From Taxillus chinensis (lineage: Eukaryota; Streptophyta; Magnoliopsida; Santalales; Loranthaceae), in the NCBI GenBank assembly GCA_023512835.1, contig CM042085.1, positions 38,518,324-38,582,323 on the forward strand: 64,000 nucleotides of DNA. Reading direction: 5' to 3'. The translations under genes and the position numbers were made by a program. The notes beneath the pieces were generated by a model. That model saw nothing but the letters and a program-made list of their open reading frames with translations, ran no database searches and was not told the DNA's origin. Of this stretch, positions 44,751-55,561 are shown piece by piece; position 1 is the first letter of the stretch; every line of letters begins with the position of its first letter.

Positions 44751-45900
44751 ATGCCTCCTAGGAGAGTAACCCGAGCTACCGCAGTTGTAGAAGATGAATC
44801 TTTTGCACGTGCTGGACAGGAGAGAGAACAGCGAGTAGAGGGCGATGATCCCCTGGAGTGGATCATGGCCCAAGTCCGGGCCTTAAGTGAGAACATGCAG
44901 GGAATGCGTCAGGGCCTCAGGGGGGAGATCCTAAACGAGGTATGTCAGGAGATGATGGCACGACAGGCAGCGCCACCCTCTCCACCCCGTGAGGCATGAC
45001 CTTCGCGTAGGCAAGAAGGGCCGATGAGGCGGGAAGAGGGAGATGTGGTGACACGGTTCCGGAAGGAACACCCACCAAGGTTCAAAGGAGGAGCTGAACC
45101 TTTAGCAGCAGAGCATTGGCTGCGACAGATCGAGCATATATTCTCCTTTCTCCGACCCCAGGAGGAAGACAAGGTGAGGCTGGCAGTCCAACAGTTGGAA
45201 GAGGAAGCTTTGGAATGGTGGCTTAGCGTTTCAGGAAGCCGAGACATGGAGGCCATGTCCTGGAATGAGTTCCTCCAGTTGTTCCATGAGGAGTTCTTCC
45301 CCGAGTCACTGCGGTGGCAGAAACGGGAGGAGTTCAGCAGTCTTAAGCAGGGATCGCGTACGGTGGCAGAGTATGAACGAGATTTTAGAGGGCTGAGTCG
45401 GTTTGCTCCAGAAGCGATCTCAAGGGAGGACCTGAAGGCCCATAAGTTTACCATGGGACTCAGACCTGCCCTGAAGCAGAGGGTAGAGATGCCGCAATTG
45501 AAGACTTATACTGAAGTCGTGGATACAGCAAAGATTGTGGAGAGAGGATTAGAAGAGGGTAGACAGGCTCATCAGGAGCGGCTGGGACAAAATACGCATG
45601 ACAAGCAGGGGGAAACCAAGAGATAGAGGATTGAGCCTGGGAGTGGGACTCGTCCCAAGGACAGGGGCCAAGCTTCAATGGCTCCACCCAGATCTCGTTA
45701 TTTTGGAGGACAGGGAGGCTCAGCTGGGAGTTTCCCAAGCGGGTGTACCTGTTGTGGCCAGTCAGGGCACGTCAAACGTGAGTGCCCCAAGCAGCACCTG
45801 ACATGTCACAGCTGTGGGAAAACAGGACACATCATTACAGTGTGTTTCAGTAGAGGAAACAGCCGGGGAGCTGGAAGTTTAACACAAGGAGGTAGGGGTG
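44751..45900 (+). pseudogene. gag: Outer gypsy Gag, truncated by insertion
   Basis: The start is ATG at 44751 (MPPRRVTRATAVVEDESFAR). One frame runs the whole length with stops at 44997 (TGA) and 45624 (TAG). A coiled-coil-like N-terminus is followed by the capsid region: HPPRFKGGAEPLAAEHWLRQ, WWLSVSGSRDMEAMSWNEFL, HEEFFPESLRWQKREEFSSL and TVAEYERDFRGLSRFAPEA. Two intact CCHC zinc knuckles follow (CTCCGQSGHVKREC and CHSCGKTGHIITVC). The sequence breaks at 45900, where an inverted LTR begins; protease and RT of this element are not found in the window. The two-knuckle Gag fits the Tekay/Del group. Confidence 0.88.
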
Positions 45901-46285
45901 TGTCACGGGGTCAGCCTTTATAGCAGCTTAACCCGTGCGGCACCTAGTTCCCACCTGTACGAAGGAATGCTAGGTCAGCCTAACTCGTCGCATTTGGATC
46001 GGAACCCATCGATCCGTTGTAAAGCATTTGTGTAGGGAAGCACTTAGCGGAAGAACGATTTAAACGAAGGCAACAAACGATTGTATTGATTGCTTGAAAG
46101 CTTTACAACATCACTCCCCTACATATAGATGTTAACACTTTTCTGGCTATGTCGCCAGGAGACATCAAATATGATCGAAATCTAAAATCTCTACAACTTA
46201 CTCTATAAGCTAAGTACAACACTTTACAAGGGGGAAATACCCCAAAATGGCCTAAGTATGCTAGGATAAGCCTCGGTCCGTGACA
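45901..46285 (-). repeat. Inverted LTR copy
   Basis: It reads TGTCACGGGGTCAGCC ... CGGTCCGTGACA on the plus strand, the reverse complement of 46507-46880 with small differences. On the minus strand it is preceded by the PPT GGTGGGGGAGAA, so it is a 3' LTR of a minus-strand copy. Confidence 0.92.
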
Positions 46286-46512
46286 TTCTCCCCCACCCGA
46301 TTTCGCAGCGTCCTCGTTGCGTCTTCGGCTTCCTCGAACTCGTCGAACTGCTGGATGTAGTGTTCGGTTTCTTCCCTGTACTCTTCAATCTCTTTGGAGA
46401 ATTGCCCCAGATCCTCTTCCTTCTCCCAGCTTGCCTCTTCAACCGGCCTGTTCTTCGAGGAAGCTGAAGACGCAACGAGGACGCTGCGAAATCGGGTGGG
46501 GGAGAATGTCAC
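46286..46512 (-). pseudogene. pol: End of chromodomain and 3' end of the inverted copy
   Basis: On the minus strand an open frame reads VEEASWEKEEDLGQFSKEIE, then EYREETEHYIQQFDEFEEAE, ending near the PPT. The EASWE ... EDLxQFxxEIExY pattern is the C-terminal helix of a chromovirus chromodomain. The minus-strand coding remnant is certain from about 46453 down to 46300; positions 46454-46506 form the opposite arm of the palindrome. It shows that the short segment between the two opposed LTRs is the 3' end of the same family's pol. Confidence 0.7.
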
Positions 46513-46880
46513 GGACCGAGGCTTATCCTAGCATACTTAGGCCATTTTGGGGTATTTCCCCCTTGTAAAGTGTTGTACTTAGCTTATAGAGTAAGTTGTA
46601 GAGATTTTAGATTTCGATCATATATGATGTCTCCTAGCGACATAGCCAGAAAAGTGTTAACATTTATATGTAGGGGAGTGATGTTGTAAAGCTTTCAAGC
46701 AATCAATACAATCGTTTGTTGCCTTCGTTTAAATCGTTCTTCCGCTAAGCGCTTCCCTACACAACGGATCGATGGGTTCCGATCCAAATGCGACGAGTTA
46801 GGCTGACCTAGCGTTCCTTCGTACGGGTGGGAACTAGGTGCCGCACGGGTTAAGCTGCTATAAAGGCTGACCCCGTGACA
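46507..46880 (+). repeat. 5' LTR of the chromovirus
   Basis: It runs TGTCACGGACCGAGGC ... CCCCGTGACA, 374 bp. It is followed by a PBS, as a 5' LTR should be, but is also preceded by the family's own PPT and about 50 bp of 3' internal sequence (46454-46506), which a normal 5' LTR would not have. Confidence 0.9.
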
Positions 46881-46882
46881 AG

Positions 46883-46896
46883 TGGTATCAGAGCCC
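46883..46896 (+). promoter_or_regulatory. Primer-binding site of the chromovirus
   Basis: TGGTATCAGAGCCC, two bases after the LTR. Initiator tRNA-Met type. Confidence 0.85.
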
Positions 46897-46947
46897 GGTT
46901 GGTGCTAAAGTTCGGTGGAACAATCAAAACTCCGAGACGGTGTAAAA

Positions 46948-48531
46948 ATGACAAACGGAGGATCTGTTGTCATTAGTGGTGGCGACCACGAAGGCCGCGA
47001 CAAGGAGCACCACGCTAAGGAACGGAGGAGAGATAAGTCCGTTTCGAGGGAAACATGTCCGCTGGAGAGTCGGCTAGCCAAATTGGAGTTAGCGTTAGCC
47101 GAACAGATAGAGGTGGTCGAGGAGCACACTGAAAGCATCGAAAAGCTGGACTCAGAGGGTGAGGAAAGCTATGGGAGGATGCAAGGGCTTCTCAACTCCG
47201 TCATGGACGACATGAACTCTCGATTCGAGGGCTTGAAGGGTTCTCTTATGTCCCAAATCTTGGCGATGCAAGAGGAAATCAAAGAGATCAAGGCGGATTG
47301 GTCTCTATGCAAGATGGCGGTAACCCAAGGTGGCGTTGGCAGCCATTCCAGCTCCAAAATCGACGTGCCAAAGCCTAAGACCTATGCTGGGTCAAGGAAT
47401 GCGAGGGAGTTAGACAACTTCCTCTGGACCATGGAGCAGTACTTCGATGCCTTGAACATCATCGACGAGGCAAAGAAGGTGAAGACCGCTCCGCTATACT
47501 TAGTCAATTCGGCTATGGTGTGGTGGAGGCGACGATATGCCGACAAGGAGTGCGGCCTATGTATCATTGATAACTGGGCGGATTTCAAGAGGGAGATCAA
47601 GGCCCAGTTCTATCTCCAGAATGCGGAAGACGAGTCCCGGGCGAAACTTCGGCGCCTTACCCACAAAGGCACGGTGCGGGAGTACGTCCGTGAATTTTCC
47701 GAGCTGATATTGGAGATCCCGGATATGTCCGTGAAGGATTCACTATTTTCCTTCATGGACGGATTGCAACAATGGGCGAAATTGGAGCTGCAGCGGAGAA
47801 ATGTGCAAGACTTGGCGTCGGCCATGGCGGTGGTCGAATCACTCATCGAATACAAGAAGCCGGAGAAAACCACCAGTTCTTCATCGACTTCCAAGGCGAA
47901 CAGGTTCCACAAGGAGAAACGTGGGGGAGACAACCGGAGTGAAGGAAAAGGGAGACCCTTCCAACCGTCTAAGGACTTTCGCCCAAAACACTTCGCGAAT
48001 GGTTCCAAGGACGGGGAGAAGCCAAAGATCTCCTGTTTCCTTTGTGAAGGCCCTCACAAGGCATTCGAGTGCCCGAAGCGCTCCAAGCTCTCCGCGATGA
48101 TCAATGAAGACGAAGGAGGAGACGCGAGGGATCCAAGACTTGGTTCCTTGCAACTCCTCAATGCAATCAAGGCGAAGATGGAGGTGCCACCATCCGGACG
48201 ACAGAAGGGGCGCATGTACGTGCTCGCTAAGGCCAACAACCTTGAAACTAAGGCCTTGGTGGACACGGGTGCGACCAACAACTTCATCAAGGTCGAAGAA
48301 GCTCGTAGACTGGGGATAGTCTACAAGGAAGAGAAGGGCTGGCTAAAGGCGGTGAACTCCAGCGCCAGTCCAATCCATGGCGTGGCTCGAGGTGTCGAGC
48401 TAAGTATTGGCGAGTGGAGAGGCAAGGTGAATCTCTCCGTGGTGTCGATGGACGACTATCCCATGGTGCTGGGGATGGAGTTCGTTGACCAGGTGTGGGC
48501 AATTCCAATTCCTAGCACCAACACAATGTGA
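46948..48531 (+). pseudogene. gag: Chromovirus Gag and protease
   Basis: I choose the ATG at 46948 (MTNGGSVVISGGDHEGRD), 50 bp after the PBS; an upstream GTG in frame is less likely. The N-terminal 90 residues are charged and coiled-coil-like (ESRLAKLELALAEQIEVVEE). The capsid region shows VPKPKTYAGSRNARELDNFL, MEQYFDALNI, AMVWWRRRYAD and LRRLTHKGTVREYVREFSEL. One zinc knuckle follows (CFLCEGPHKAFEC). The protease is in the same frame near 48255 (KALVDTGATNNFIK, catalytic D-T-G) with DYPMVLGMEF as the second motif. The frame is fully open for over 500 codons and stops at TGA 48529, in register with pol. Confidence 0.9.
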
Positions 48532-50836
48532 ATCATGGACGAGGGGAAAACGTGCATGGTGAAGGTAATGCAGGAGGAAGAGCTCAAGGCGAAGTCTCTT
48601 TCGGCGCTCCAACTGTCTAAAGGAGTTAGGCGACAGGAGTCAACCTTCATTGCTATGGTGAAGGAAGGATGCCCAAGTGTTGGGGAGGAGCCCCCAACCG
48701 AAGTGAAGATGGTCCTTGAAGAGTTTGGGGACGTTATGCCACCCAAACTCCCCAAACAACTTCTGCCGAAGCGAGAGGTGGATCACAGGATTGAGCTAGA
48801 GGCCGGTGCAAGGCCTACTGCTGCGGTGCCCTATCGGATGGCACCACCGGAGTTGGAGAAACTTCGGAAACAATTGAAGGACTTGTTGGATGCCAGATTC
48901 ATTCGGCCATCCAAAGCGCCATTTGGAGCACCGGTGTTGTTCCGAAAGAAGCATGACGGGTCGATGCGGCTATGCATTGACTATAGGGTGTTAAACAAGA
49001 TTACAGTGAAGAACAGCTACCCCATCCCACTAATATCCGACCTGTTTGATCAACTTGGTACTGCAAGATGGTTCTCAAAGCTAGACTTGCGGTCGGGATA
49101 TTGGCAAGTGCGGATAGCCGAAGGTGATGAGGCAAAGACGGCGTGCGTCACAAGATATGGCTCTTACGAGTTCTTGGTGATGCCCTTTGGCCTCACAAAC
49201 GCCCCTGCCACATTCTGTACGTTGATGAACTGGATCTTCCAACCATATTTGGATAGATTCGTCGTGGTGTACCTTGACGACATTGTCGTCTATAGCAAAA
49301 CGTTGGAGGAACACAAGGCACACCTACGGCGGGTTTTCCAAATCTTAAGGGAGAACCAACTCTTTGTGAAGAAGGAGAAATGTGACTTTGCGAAGAAGGA
49401 GGTGCCCTTCTTGGGTCACATCATTGGCGGCGGCAAACTAAAGATGGACAACAAGAAAGTGTTAGCCATCAAGGAATGGGAGACGCCCAAGAAAGTCCCT
49501 GAAATGCGTTCCTTCCTTGGCTTGGTTAACTACTATAGAAGATTCATCTGCGGCTATTCCCACATTGCCGCACCCTTGACGGAACTACTAAAGAAGAACA
49601 AGACTTGGGTGTGGGATGATGCTTGCCGAGAGGCATTTGAGAAGTTGAAGCAAGCCGTGACAAACAGACCGGTGATGGCACTGCCGGACCATACGAAGCC
49701 TTATGAAGTTCACACGGATGCTTCAGACTTTGCCATCGGTGGAGTTTTAACGCAGGAGGGACATCCTGTAGCATATGAAATCCGGAAACTTAATGGCACC
49801 GAACGGAGGTACGCGGTGCATGAAAAGGAGATGACGGCAGTTATGCATTGCCTTCGGGTGTGGAGGCATTACTTGCTAGGGTCCAAGTTCGTGGTGAAGA
49901 CGGACAATATTGCTACGAGTTATTTTCTAACTCAAAGGAACTTAACTCCGAAGCAAGCACGGTGGCAAGGACTCCTAGCGGAATTCGACTTTGTGCTCGA
50001 GTACAAACCGGGCACAAATAATGTGGTGGCTGATGCACTAAGTCGGAAGGTGGAACTTGCAGCCATTAGCCAACCACAATTCCCCCTGGTGGACAAACTA
50101 AAGGAAGGAATGGAGCACGACCCATTAGCCAAGTCCTTAGTGGAATGCGTCAAAGCTGGGAAGACGCGGCGATTTTGGCTAAGGGATGACTTGCTCCATA
50201 CTCGAGGGGAACAGGTGTACGTTCCTAAATGGGGAAGTTTGAGGAGAGACATCCTCAAAGAATGTCACGACTCGCGGTGGGCTAGTCATCCCGGAGTCGA
50301 TCGTACCTTGGCATTGGTCGAACGGAGCTACTACTGACCTCAACTTTACGAGGACGTTCAAGTGTATGTGAGGACTTGTTTGTGTGCCAGCAAGACAAGA
50401 TAGAGAATCGACAATCGGCGGGATTGTTAGAACCGTTGCCCACTCCAGAAAGACCTTGGGAAAGTGTTTCGATGGACTTCATTGTTTGTCTCCCAAGATC
50501 CGAAGGATGCGGAACGATCATTGTTGTGGTCGACTGATTCTCTAAGTATGGAGTTTTCATTCCAGCTCCGAAGGACTGCACGGCAGACGACACGGCCCGA
50601 CTATTCTTCAAGTACGTGGTGAAGTACTGGGGCATTCCTAACACAATCGTGAGCGATCGAGACTCACGATTTACTGGGCGGTTTTGGACCGAGCTGTTCC
50701 GGATAATGGGTTCAGACTTAAACTTTTCAACAAGTTTCCACCCACAAATAGACGGCCAAACAGAACGTGTCAATGGCTTACTGGAGCTATATCTGAGGCA
50801 CTATGTGAGTGCCAACCAAAGAGATTGGGCCAATGT
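48532..50836 (+). pseudogene. pol: Chromovirus RT, RNase H and integrase, 3' truncated
   Basis: In the same frame as Gag after one TGA, it is open for 600 codons to a TGA at 50335. [52 protein letters not shown] and [12 protein letters not shown] (about residue 245). RNase [52 protein letters not shown] and ADALSRK. The integrase zinc finger spans the TGA ([13 protein letters not shown] ... VRTCL). After a frameshift the core has D in SMDFIVCLP, D in VSDRDSRFTG and E in QTERVNG, with another stop near 50536. At about 50836, after NQRDWANV, homology ends and the gag-like element begins. The integrase tail and chromodomain are missing on this strand. Confidence 0.9.
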
Positions 50837-51993
50837 GCCTTTGTCCTGCAGATATTATGGTTAGACCTAAGCGACTGCGGGTTTTTCCACGACACTTTGT
50901 GGATAAGGCTGCTACGAGAGCCCTCGCCGGACTTCAATGTAAAGGCTTTATTGTTGAATTAGGCCTGCAGCCTATTTCTTTTCGGGAGATGGCAGATACT
51001 CTTTCCATTCATGGTTGGACCGATTTTGCTCGACGCACATGGGAGCCTGTTGCCCCTTCGGTGCACGAATTTTATGCCAACATGTTTTCGACCGACCATC
51101 CTGATCCATTGGCTGTCTGTGTTTTTGTTCGTGGCGTCTATGTTGATATTAGCCCAGCACTTATCGCCGCTGCTTATTCACTCCCAGATTTTTCTGATGA
51201 GGATGCTGTTGCTTACCAAAACCGGCCCCAAGATGCTGAGTCTATCCTTAGCACCATAGCGGCCCCTTGGGCTCACTGGATTGTTGACTACTCCAGCCGA
51301 CCTGTGCGCCTCTCCTGATAGTGTCTCCCTCGTGAGCTCCGTGTATGGCAAGCTTTTATTTGCACCCGTCTCACTCCGACCGCTCACTTGACCACTTTGA
51401 CCTTTCCAGTGGCTCAATTGCTTTCTGATATTATTGCGCATCGCCGCATCCCGGTTGCCCTTCATATTTTTCAGGCCTTGGTCGCTGTTACTGCGGCAAG
51501 TCCATCTCTTCTTTTTCCGAGTCTGATTACCCATTTTTGTCGGCAAGCCAGAGTCCATGTCACTGCTGGGGAGGAGCTTCTTCCGAACCCACAGTCCTTA
51601 ATTGATGCCCGGATTCAACGATTCTCAGATCTTCCTAGTGACCCTCCTTCCATTCCTTCTCCCGGCGGTCCCGATTCTTCTTCTTCTGCCCTTCAAGCGT
51701 CCCTTTCTCTTATGGCAGATCATCTGTCTGCTCTGTGCGCTGATCAGGATTACCTCATTGTTGGATATCGGGCCCTCTTGGGCCGTATTGATGACATCAT
51801 CGCCGCCACCACTCAATGTCTTGATGCGATAGATCAGCGTCAACGTGCTCATCACCGTCGTCATCGGCGTTTCCAGTGCTATGTTGCGAGTCACTTGGCG
51901 TTCCTTAACGACTCTGTCGGTTTCCCTGATTATCCGACCTTCCCTGATGATGACGACTCTGATGATCCTTCTTTGGATGGCCCGGCTTCTTGA
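50837..51993 (+). pseudogene. Gag-like plant transposon protein, second plus-strand copy
   Basis: ATG at 50857 (MVRPKRLRVFPRHFVDKAAT) opens only 20 bp after the gypsy integrase breaks off. One frame runs to 51993, interrupted by adjacent TGA and TAG at 51316-51321. It carries a clear PF20167-like domain: SIHGWTDFARRTWEPVAPSV, HEFYANMFST, CVFVRGVYVDISPALIAAAY, then ICTRLTPTAHLTT and LSDIIAHRRIPVALHIF. The C-terminal part is a Pro/Ser linker, a helical region (LIVGYRALLGRIDDIIAATT), a His/Arg patch and an acidic tail (FPDDDDSDDPSLDGP). There is no ULP1 protease, unlike the copy at 1642. Function is unknown; the family is found in plant LTR elements that lack pol. Confidence 0.7.
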
Positions 51994-53368
51994 TATGCTC
52001 CCTTGTGATTCGGTACTATCTGCCTTTTATTTTCTTTTATTTTGGTTTTCTTTTATTTGTTTCTTTTTTCCTTGTGAGGCCATTGTGTACTTCCAGTGTG
52101 GGGGTGGGCGATTGTGTTTTCTTTTATGCTTATGCTTGGGATTTGCTTTGTTTGGAACAGTTTTGGAGATATTATATGGACGATTTATTTATTTTGCAAG
52201 TTTTGGTGAACATTTTTTCCAAAATTTCTCCATTATTTCCATGCTAAGGAATGTGGTGCATGCTTACCTTGGATAATTTGCTTTTGGGTCTATGCGTTGG
52301 ATTTCTTGACCTTAGGATGAGATTATCACATGTCTGAACTAACACTTGGGCACTTTGCTATGGTATTTCTTATTTTTGGGTAATTGCTGAAATTATCACA
52401 TGGAGTTGTGTGTTTGAGCGAAACAGTTCTCCTATCTTGTGTTCTTTCTTGTGTGATTATCCCCCTGGTTGATGAGTTTAGGCAAGTATATTATAGTAAC
52501 ATTGTGGTGATTGGATAGTGCAAGTATGGTGGAGCTGGAGTCAATAATGCCTTGAAGTTAGTTGCTTATGTGTTGTGGTTATGTTGTGTTTTACATTTGG
52601 CTATATTTATTTCTTTGTGAAAAAAAATGAGGCAAATGAAAAAAAAACAAAGAAAAAAAAACAATGCCTAAAAAAAGGAAAGCAAAACAAAGAAAATGAA
52701 AGAGACATGTTAGGGCATTATTTTTGTAATTGGGGTACTCATTATTATTATTTGTACCACTTGTGGTATTTGTTTTCTTACACACCCAAGTGGATGTGAC
52801 AGCGTTGTAAGCCCCAACTGATATATACCATTGCTACTATAGAAAAAAAAGGCTAGAGTGTGTGTTTGAACATTATTTTTGACAGCTCAACTCTCAAGGT
52901 GGTTATTGACAAGGGCTAATTGGGTTAGAGGTAAGACTTGTTGTCATCGTCACAATGAAATACCTCTTGTACTTTTCTAAAGTCTGAAAACCCGTGGGGG
53001 ATTTGAGTGTGAGCAGTGTGAGATCTATCCTTTGAGTGAGCTTTTGATTTATCTCTGTAAGGACTCCATTGTGTGATTAGGTAATTGCTCTTGAATTTGT
53101 TTTACTTGGTTGTGCCTTAGTTTTCGTTTGTGATGATGGCATGTGATTTTTGGACTAAGTGTGGGGGACTCTCATGTATAGTCCTTAAGGTGAATTGCCT
53201 ATGATTTGTTTGCATTTCAATATCTTCGTATGGGCCGGGACTTGCATAACCAAATTAACCATAATCTCACTTGTGTTTTTATTTTCTTATTTTACACCTT
53301 TTTTTGTGTGATTGGTTGTTTGTTTTTGGCCTTGCTTGGGGACGAGCAAAAAGCAAGTGTGGGGGAAT
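51994..53368 (+). other. Non-coding 3' spacer and polypurine tract of the second gag-like element
   Basis: About 1.4 kb, AT-rich, with no credible ORF and an A-rich tract at 52618-52690. It ends GCTTGGGGACGAGCAAAAAG and AAGTGTGGGGGAA, just before the LTR. Its length, A-rich tract and ending parallel 4001-5519. Confidence 0.65.
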
Positions 53369-54718
53369 TTCATGAACATAATTTATATAGAGATTTTATA
53401 GTTATTTTCCCCTATTTACAGTCATTTTCATAATGTTTTATGTGTTTTAGTTATAAAGAAGTGTTAAATTATGTTATTTGCTATGTTTTAGTGTTTTGTA
53501 GAATTGTGTTATGTTTTAAGTGAATTTTGCAGCAAACAGAGAATAATCGAGAGAGTTAGAGCCTAAGATGGTCTTGCATAAAGGTTACCGTCGCGACAGG
53601 TCTTTTTTCCTTCGTCGCGGCGTAGAAGAAATGTATTTTTCATCGCAACAGGCCTTTTCCTTCGCCGCGACAAACGTCGAACCTTGCCCCTTTTTGTCAT
53701 TTTACATCTCCGCTGGAAATCTTACGTTTCCCTAAAGCAATCAACCAAAACATGTGGAATTATCTTTCTTCCATTTTTGGAGTGGCAATGACGTTTTATA
53801 TATGGAGGAAGCCATTGGAGAGGGAAAAAGGAAAGAAATTGGAGGAAATTCCTTGAAATTCATCCACCAATGAAGAGTGACCAAAGGCTGTTCGTTCTTG
53901 AAGATCATTGAAGATTGAAGATAGAGGATTTGTTCTTTGTGACAGAGAGAGTGATTTTTCCCCTTCTCAATTTCTCAATTTATTTGTAAGAACATATTTA
54001 ATTTGATTATTTGTTATTATTCATCATGAGTGAGTAGTCTTTTATGCTTAGGGATTGGGAATAGCCCAATCCCAATTGTTTGTTCCAAGAAATTTTAATA
54101 TAATTTTCCTATAAATTTTCCATTGCCCGATTTCATCCTAGCAATCTTAATGTATGTTTGTTGAATGTAAGGTCTGCATTTGTGCAAATTGCTAGAAATT
54201 GGATTAAGGACTGAAAGGTGACGTCCGATTATCTGAAACCTAGGATCGAAACTTAGGCACAGCAGTCACGAAAGTAGTCTGCCTACCTAAGGGGACCCTT
54301 GAACATTACAGACCTTTAAAGGGTCAAACCTTGTCTCAATGTGCCACGAGAGTAGGCCGTTGCAAGGTTTCGGCACACTGTTAATCATGCGAAAGTGGCT
54401 AACGGTCAATTTAGGATCGTTCACCCTTGAAGCTATGGAAATTGCATGCTAAATTAATTTTAAAATTGGAACAAATGATTGGGTAGCGGTGAAAACCAAT
54501 TCCCTAGGTGTTTTTATCCCTGCAATATTTATCTTAATTGTATCGTTTAATTAATTTATCATTTTAATTATTCAAAACAATCCCCTGATTGCTTAGACAA
54601 TTGGTTCGGCCTGTTCTTGAGGATTTCTATCCTGTCCCTGTGGGATCGACCCGCACTTCGTGGATAGCTACTGCTACGCCATTCTATTGCAGTTACTAGG
54701 TGAATTTAGCACCCATCA
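53369..54718 (+). repeat. 3' LTR of the second gag-like element
   Basis: It starts near TTCATGAACATAATTTATA, after the PPT, and ends at AGCACCCATCA. Inside are a TATA-like TTTATATATGGAGG (53794) and the CCTGTGGGATCGACCC stretch near the end that recurs in plant gypsy LTRs (compare 6890 and 58366). The rest of this LTR is not alignable by eye with the TGATAACG family. No partner LTR is found. Confidence 0.65.
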
Positions 54719-55561
54719 TTAACTAACAAGGCTTAACGCATTTTCAATAGAAAACTTTTAAAAGTTGAAGAATCTATCCATATTACATTCAATGAAGCTA
54801 ACCTGGATTAATCAAGTATAGTATCTTCAAGTTCTAATGTACAGGATCAGACGAACACCATCGACTACTCACAATTTATTAATGTTCCTGTCACTCCTAC
54901 TAACCAACCTCCTAGCACTAGTGGAGCAAGAAGAAATGCTATTGATGATGCTTCCGATGATACGGACTCTAAGCTTCCATATCTCTCCGGACTAGTTAAC
55001 ACGGAAATCCATAGCACCAGAGAGCCCTCTAGTCCTTTCGTACTAGCTAGTACTGAAAGTCATAGTGCCGAAGAACTTCAAGGTACTTCTGGACCTATTA
55101 ATACGAAAATATCTGGCACCTGAGAAGCTCAACCAGCGGACACACCTGAACCACCTAATCTGCCAGAGCTTCTAATTGTTGAGTACTTACCATCGTGAGC
55201 GCAGAACTTTTAGTGGACTTGAAACCACCCATCTGATCAAGTGATTGGTGATCCAACAGTTGGAGTAAGAACAAGGGCGGCGACCTCCAATATCTTCCTA
55301 TACTCATGCTTTCTATCACAAGTAGAACTAAAGGTGTTGGATGAAGCCCTTCAAGACTCAAACTGGATAGATGCCATGCAAGAATAGCTAAAGCAATTCA
55401 AGAGGAACAACGTGTGGACACTAGTACCAAGGCCAAAGTCGCAACAAGTCATAAGTGTCAAATGGGTGTTCTAGAACAAACTTGATACGGATAGAATAGT
55501 AATCCGGAACAAAACCCGACTGGTGGCCAAAGGTTATCGTCAAGAAGAAGGCATTAACTAC
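54719..55561 (+). pseudogene. pol: Copia pol fragment (integrase tail to RT start)
   Basis: On the plus strand the fragment matches the minus-strand copia copy at about 30130-29300: VEESIHI-like start, an acidic Ser/Thr-rich linker, [34 protein letters not shown] and TRLVAKGYRQEEGINY, with several stops and drift. It starts abruptly at the gag-like element's LTR and ends abruptly at 55561, where an Ogre-type LTR begins. It is therefore a remnant of a SIRE-like element older than that LTR insertion. Confidence 0.75.

Larger units (their letters stand above)
45901..50836 (+). mobile_element. Chromovirus (Ty3/gypsy) with an extra inverted LTR
   Basis: A 374-bp LTR at 46507-46880 with PBS, gag and pol on the plus strand is preceded by an inverted copy of the element's 3' end (end of the chromodomain, PPT, LTR) at 45901-46453. 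The right end is cut inside integrase at about 50836, and no 3' LTR is found. Single-knuckle Gag and a C-terminal chromodomain point to a chromovirus, possibly of the Galadriel/Reina groups. Confidence 0.85.

Noticed and set aside
46224..46568. Open frames on both strands across the palindrome centre
   Set aside because: Only the minus-strand frame encodes a recognisable domain end; the plus-strand frame mirrors the inverted arm.
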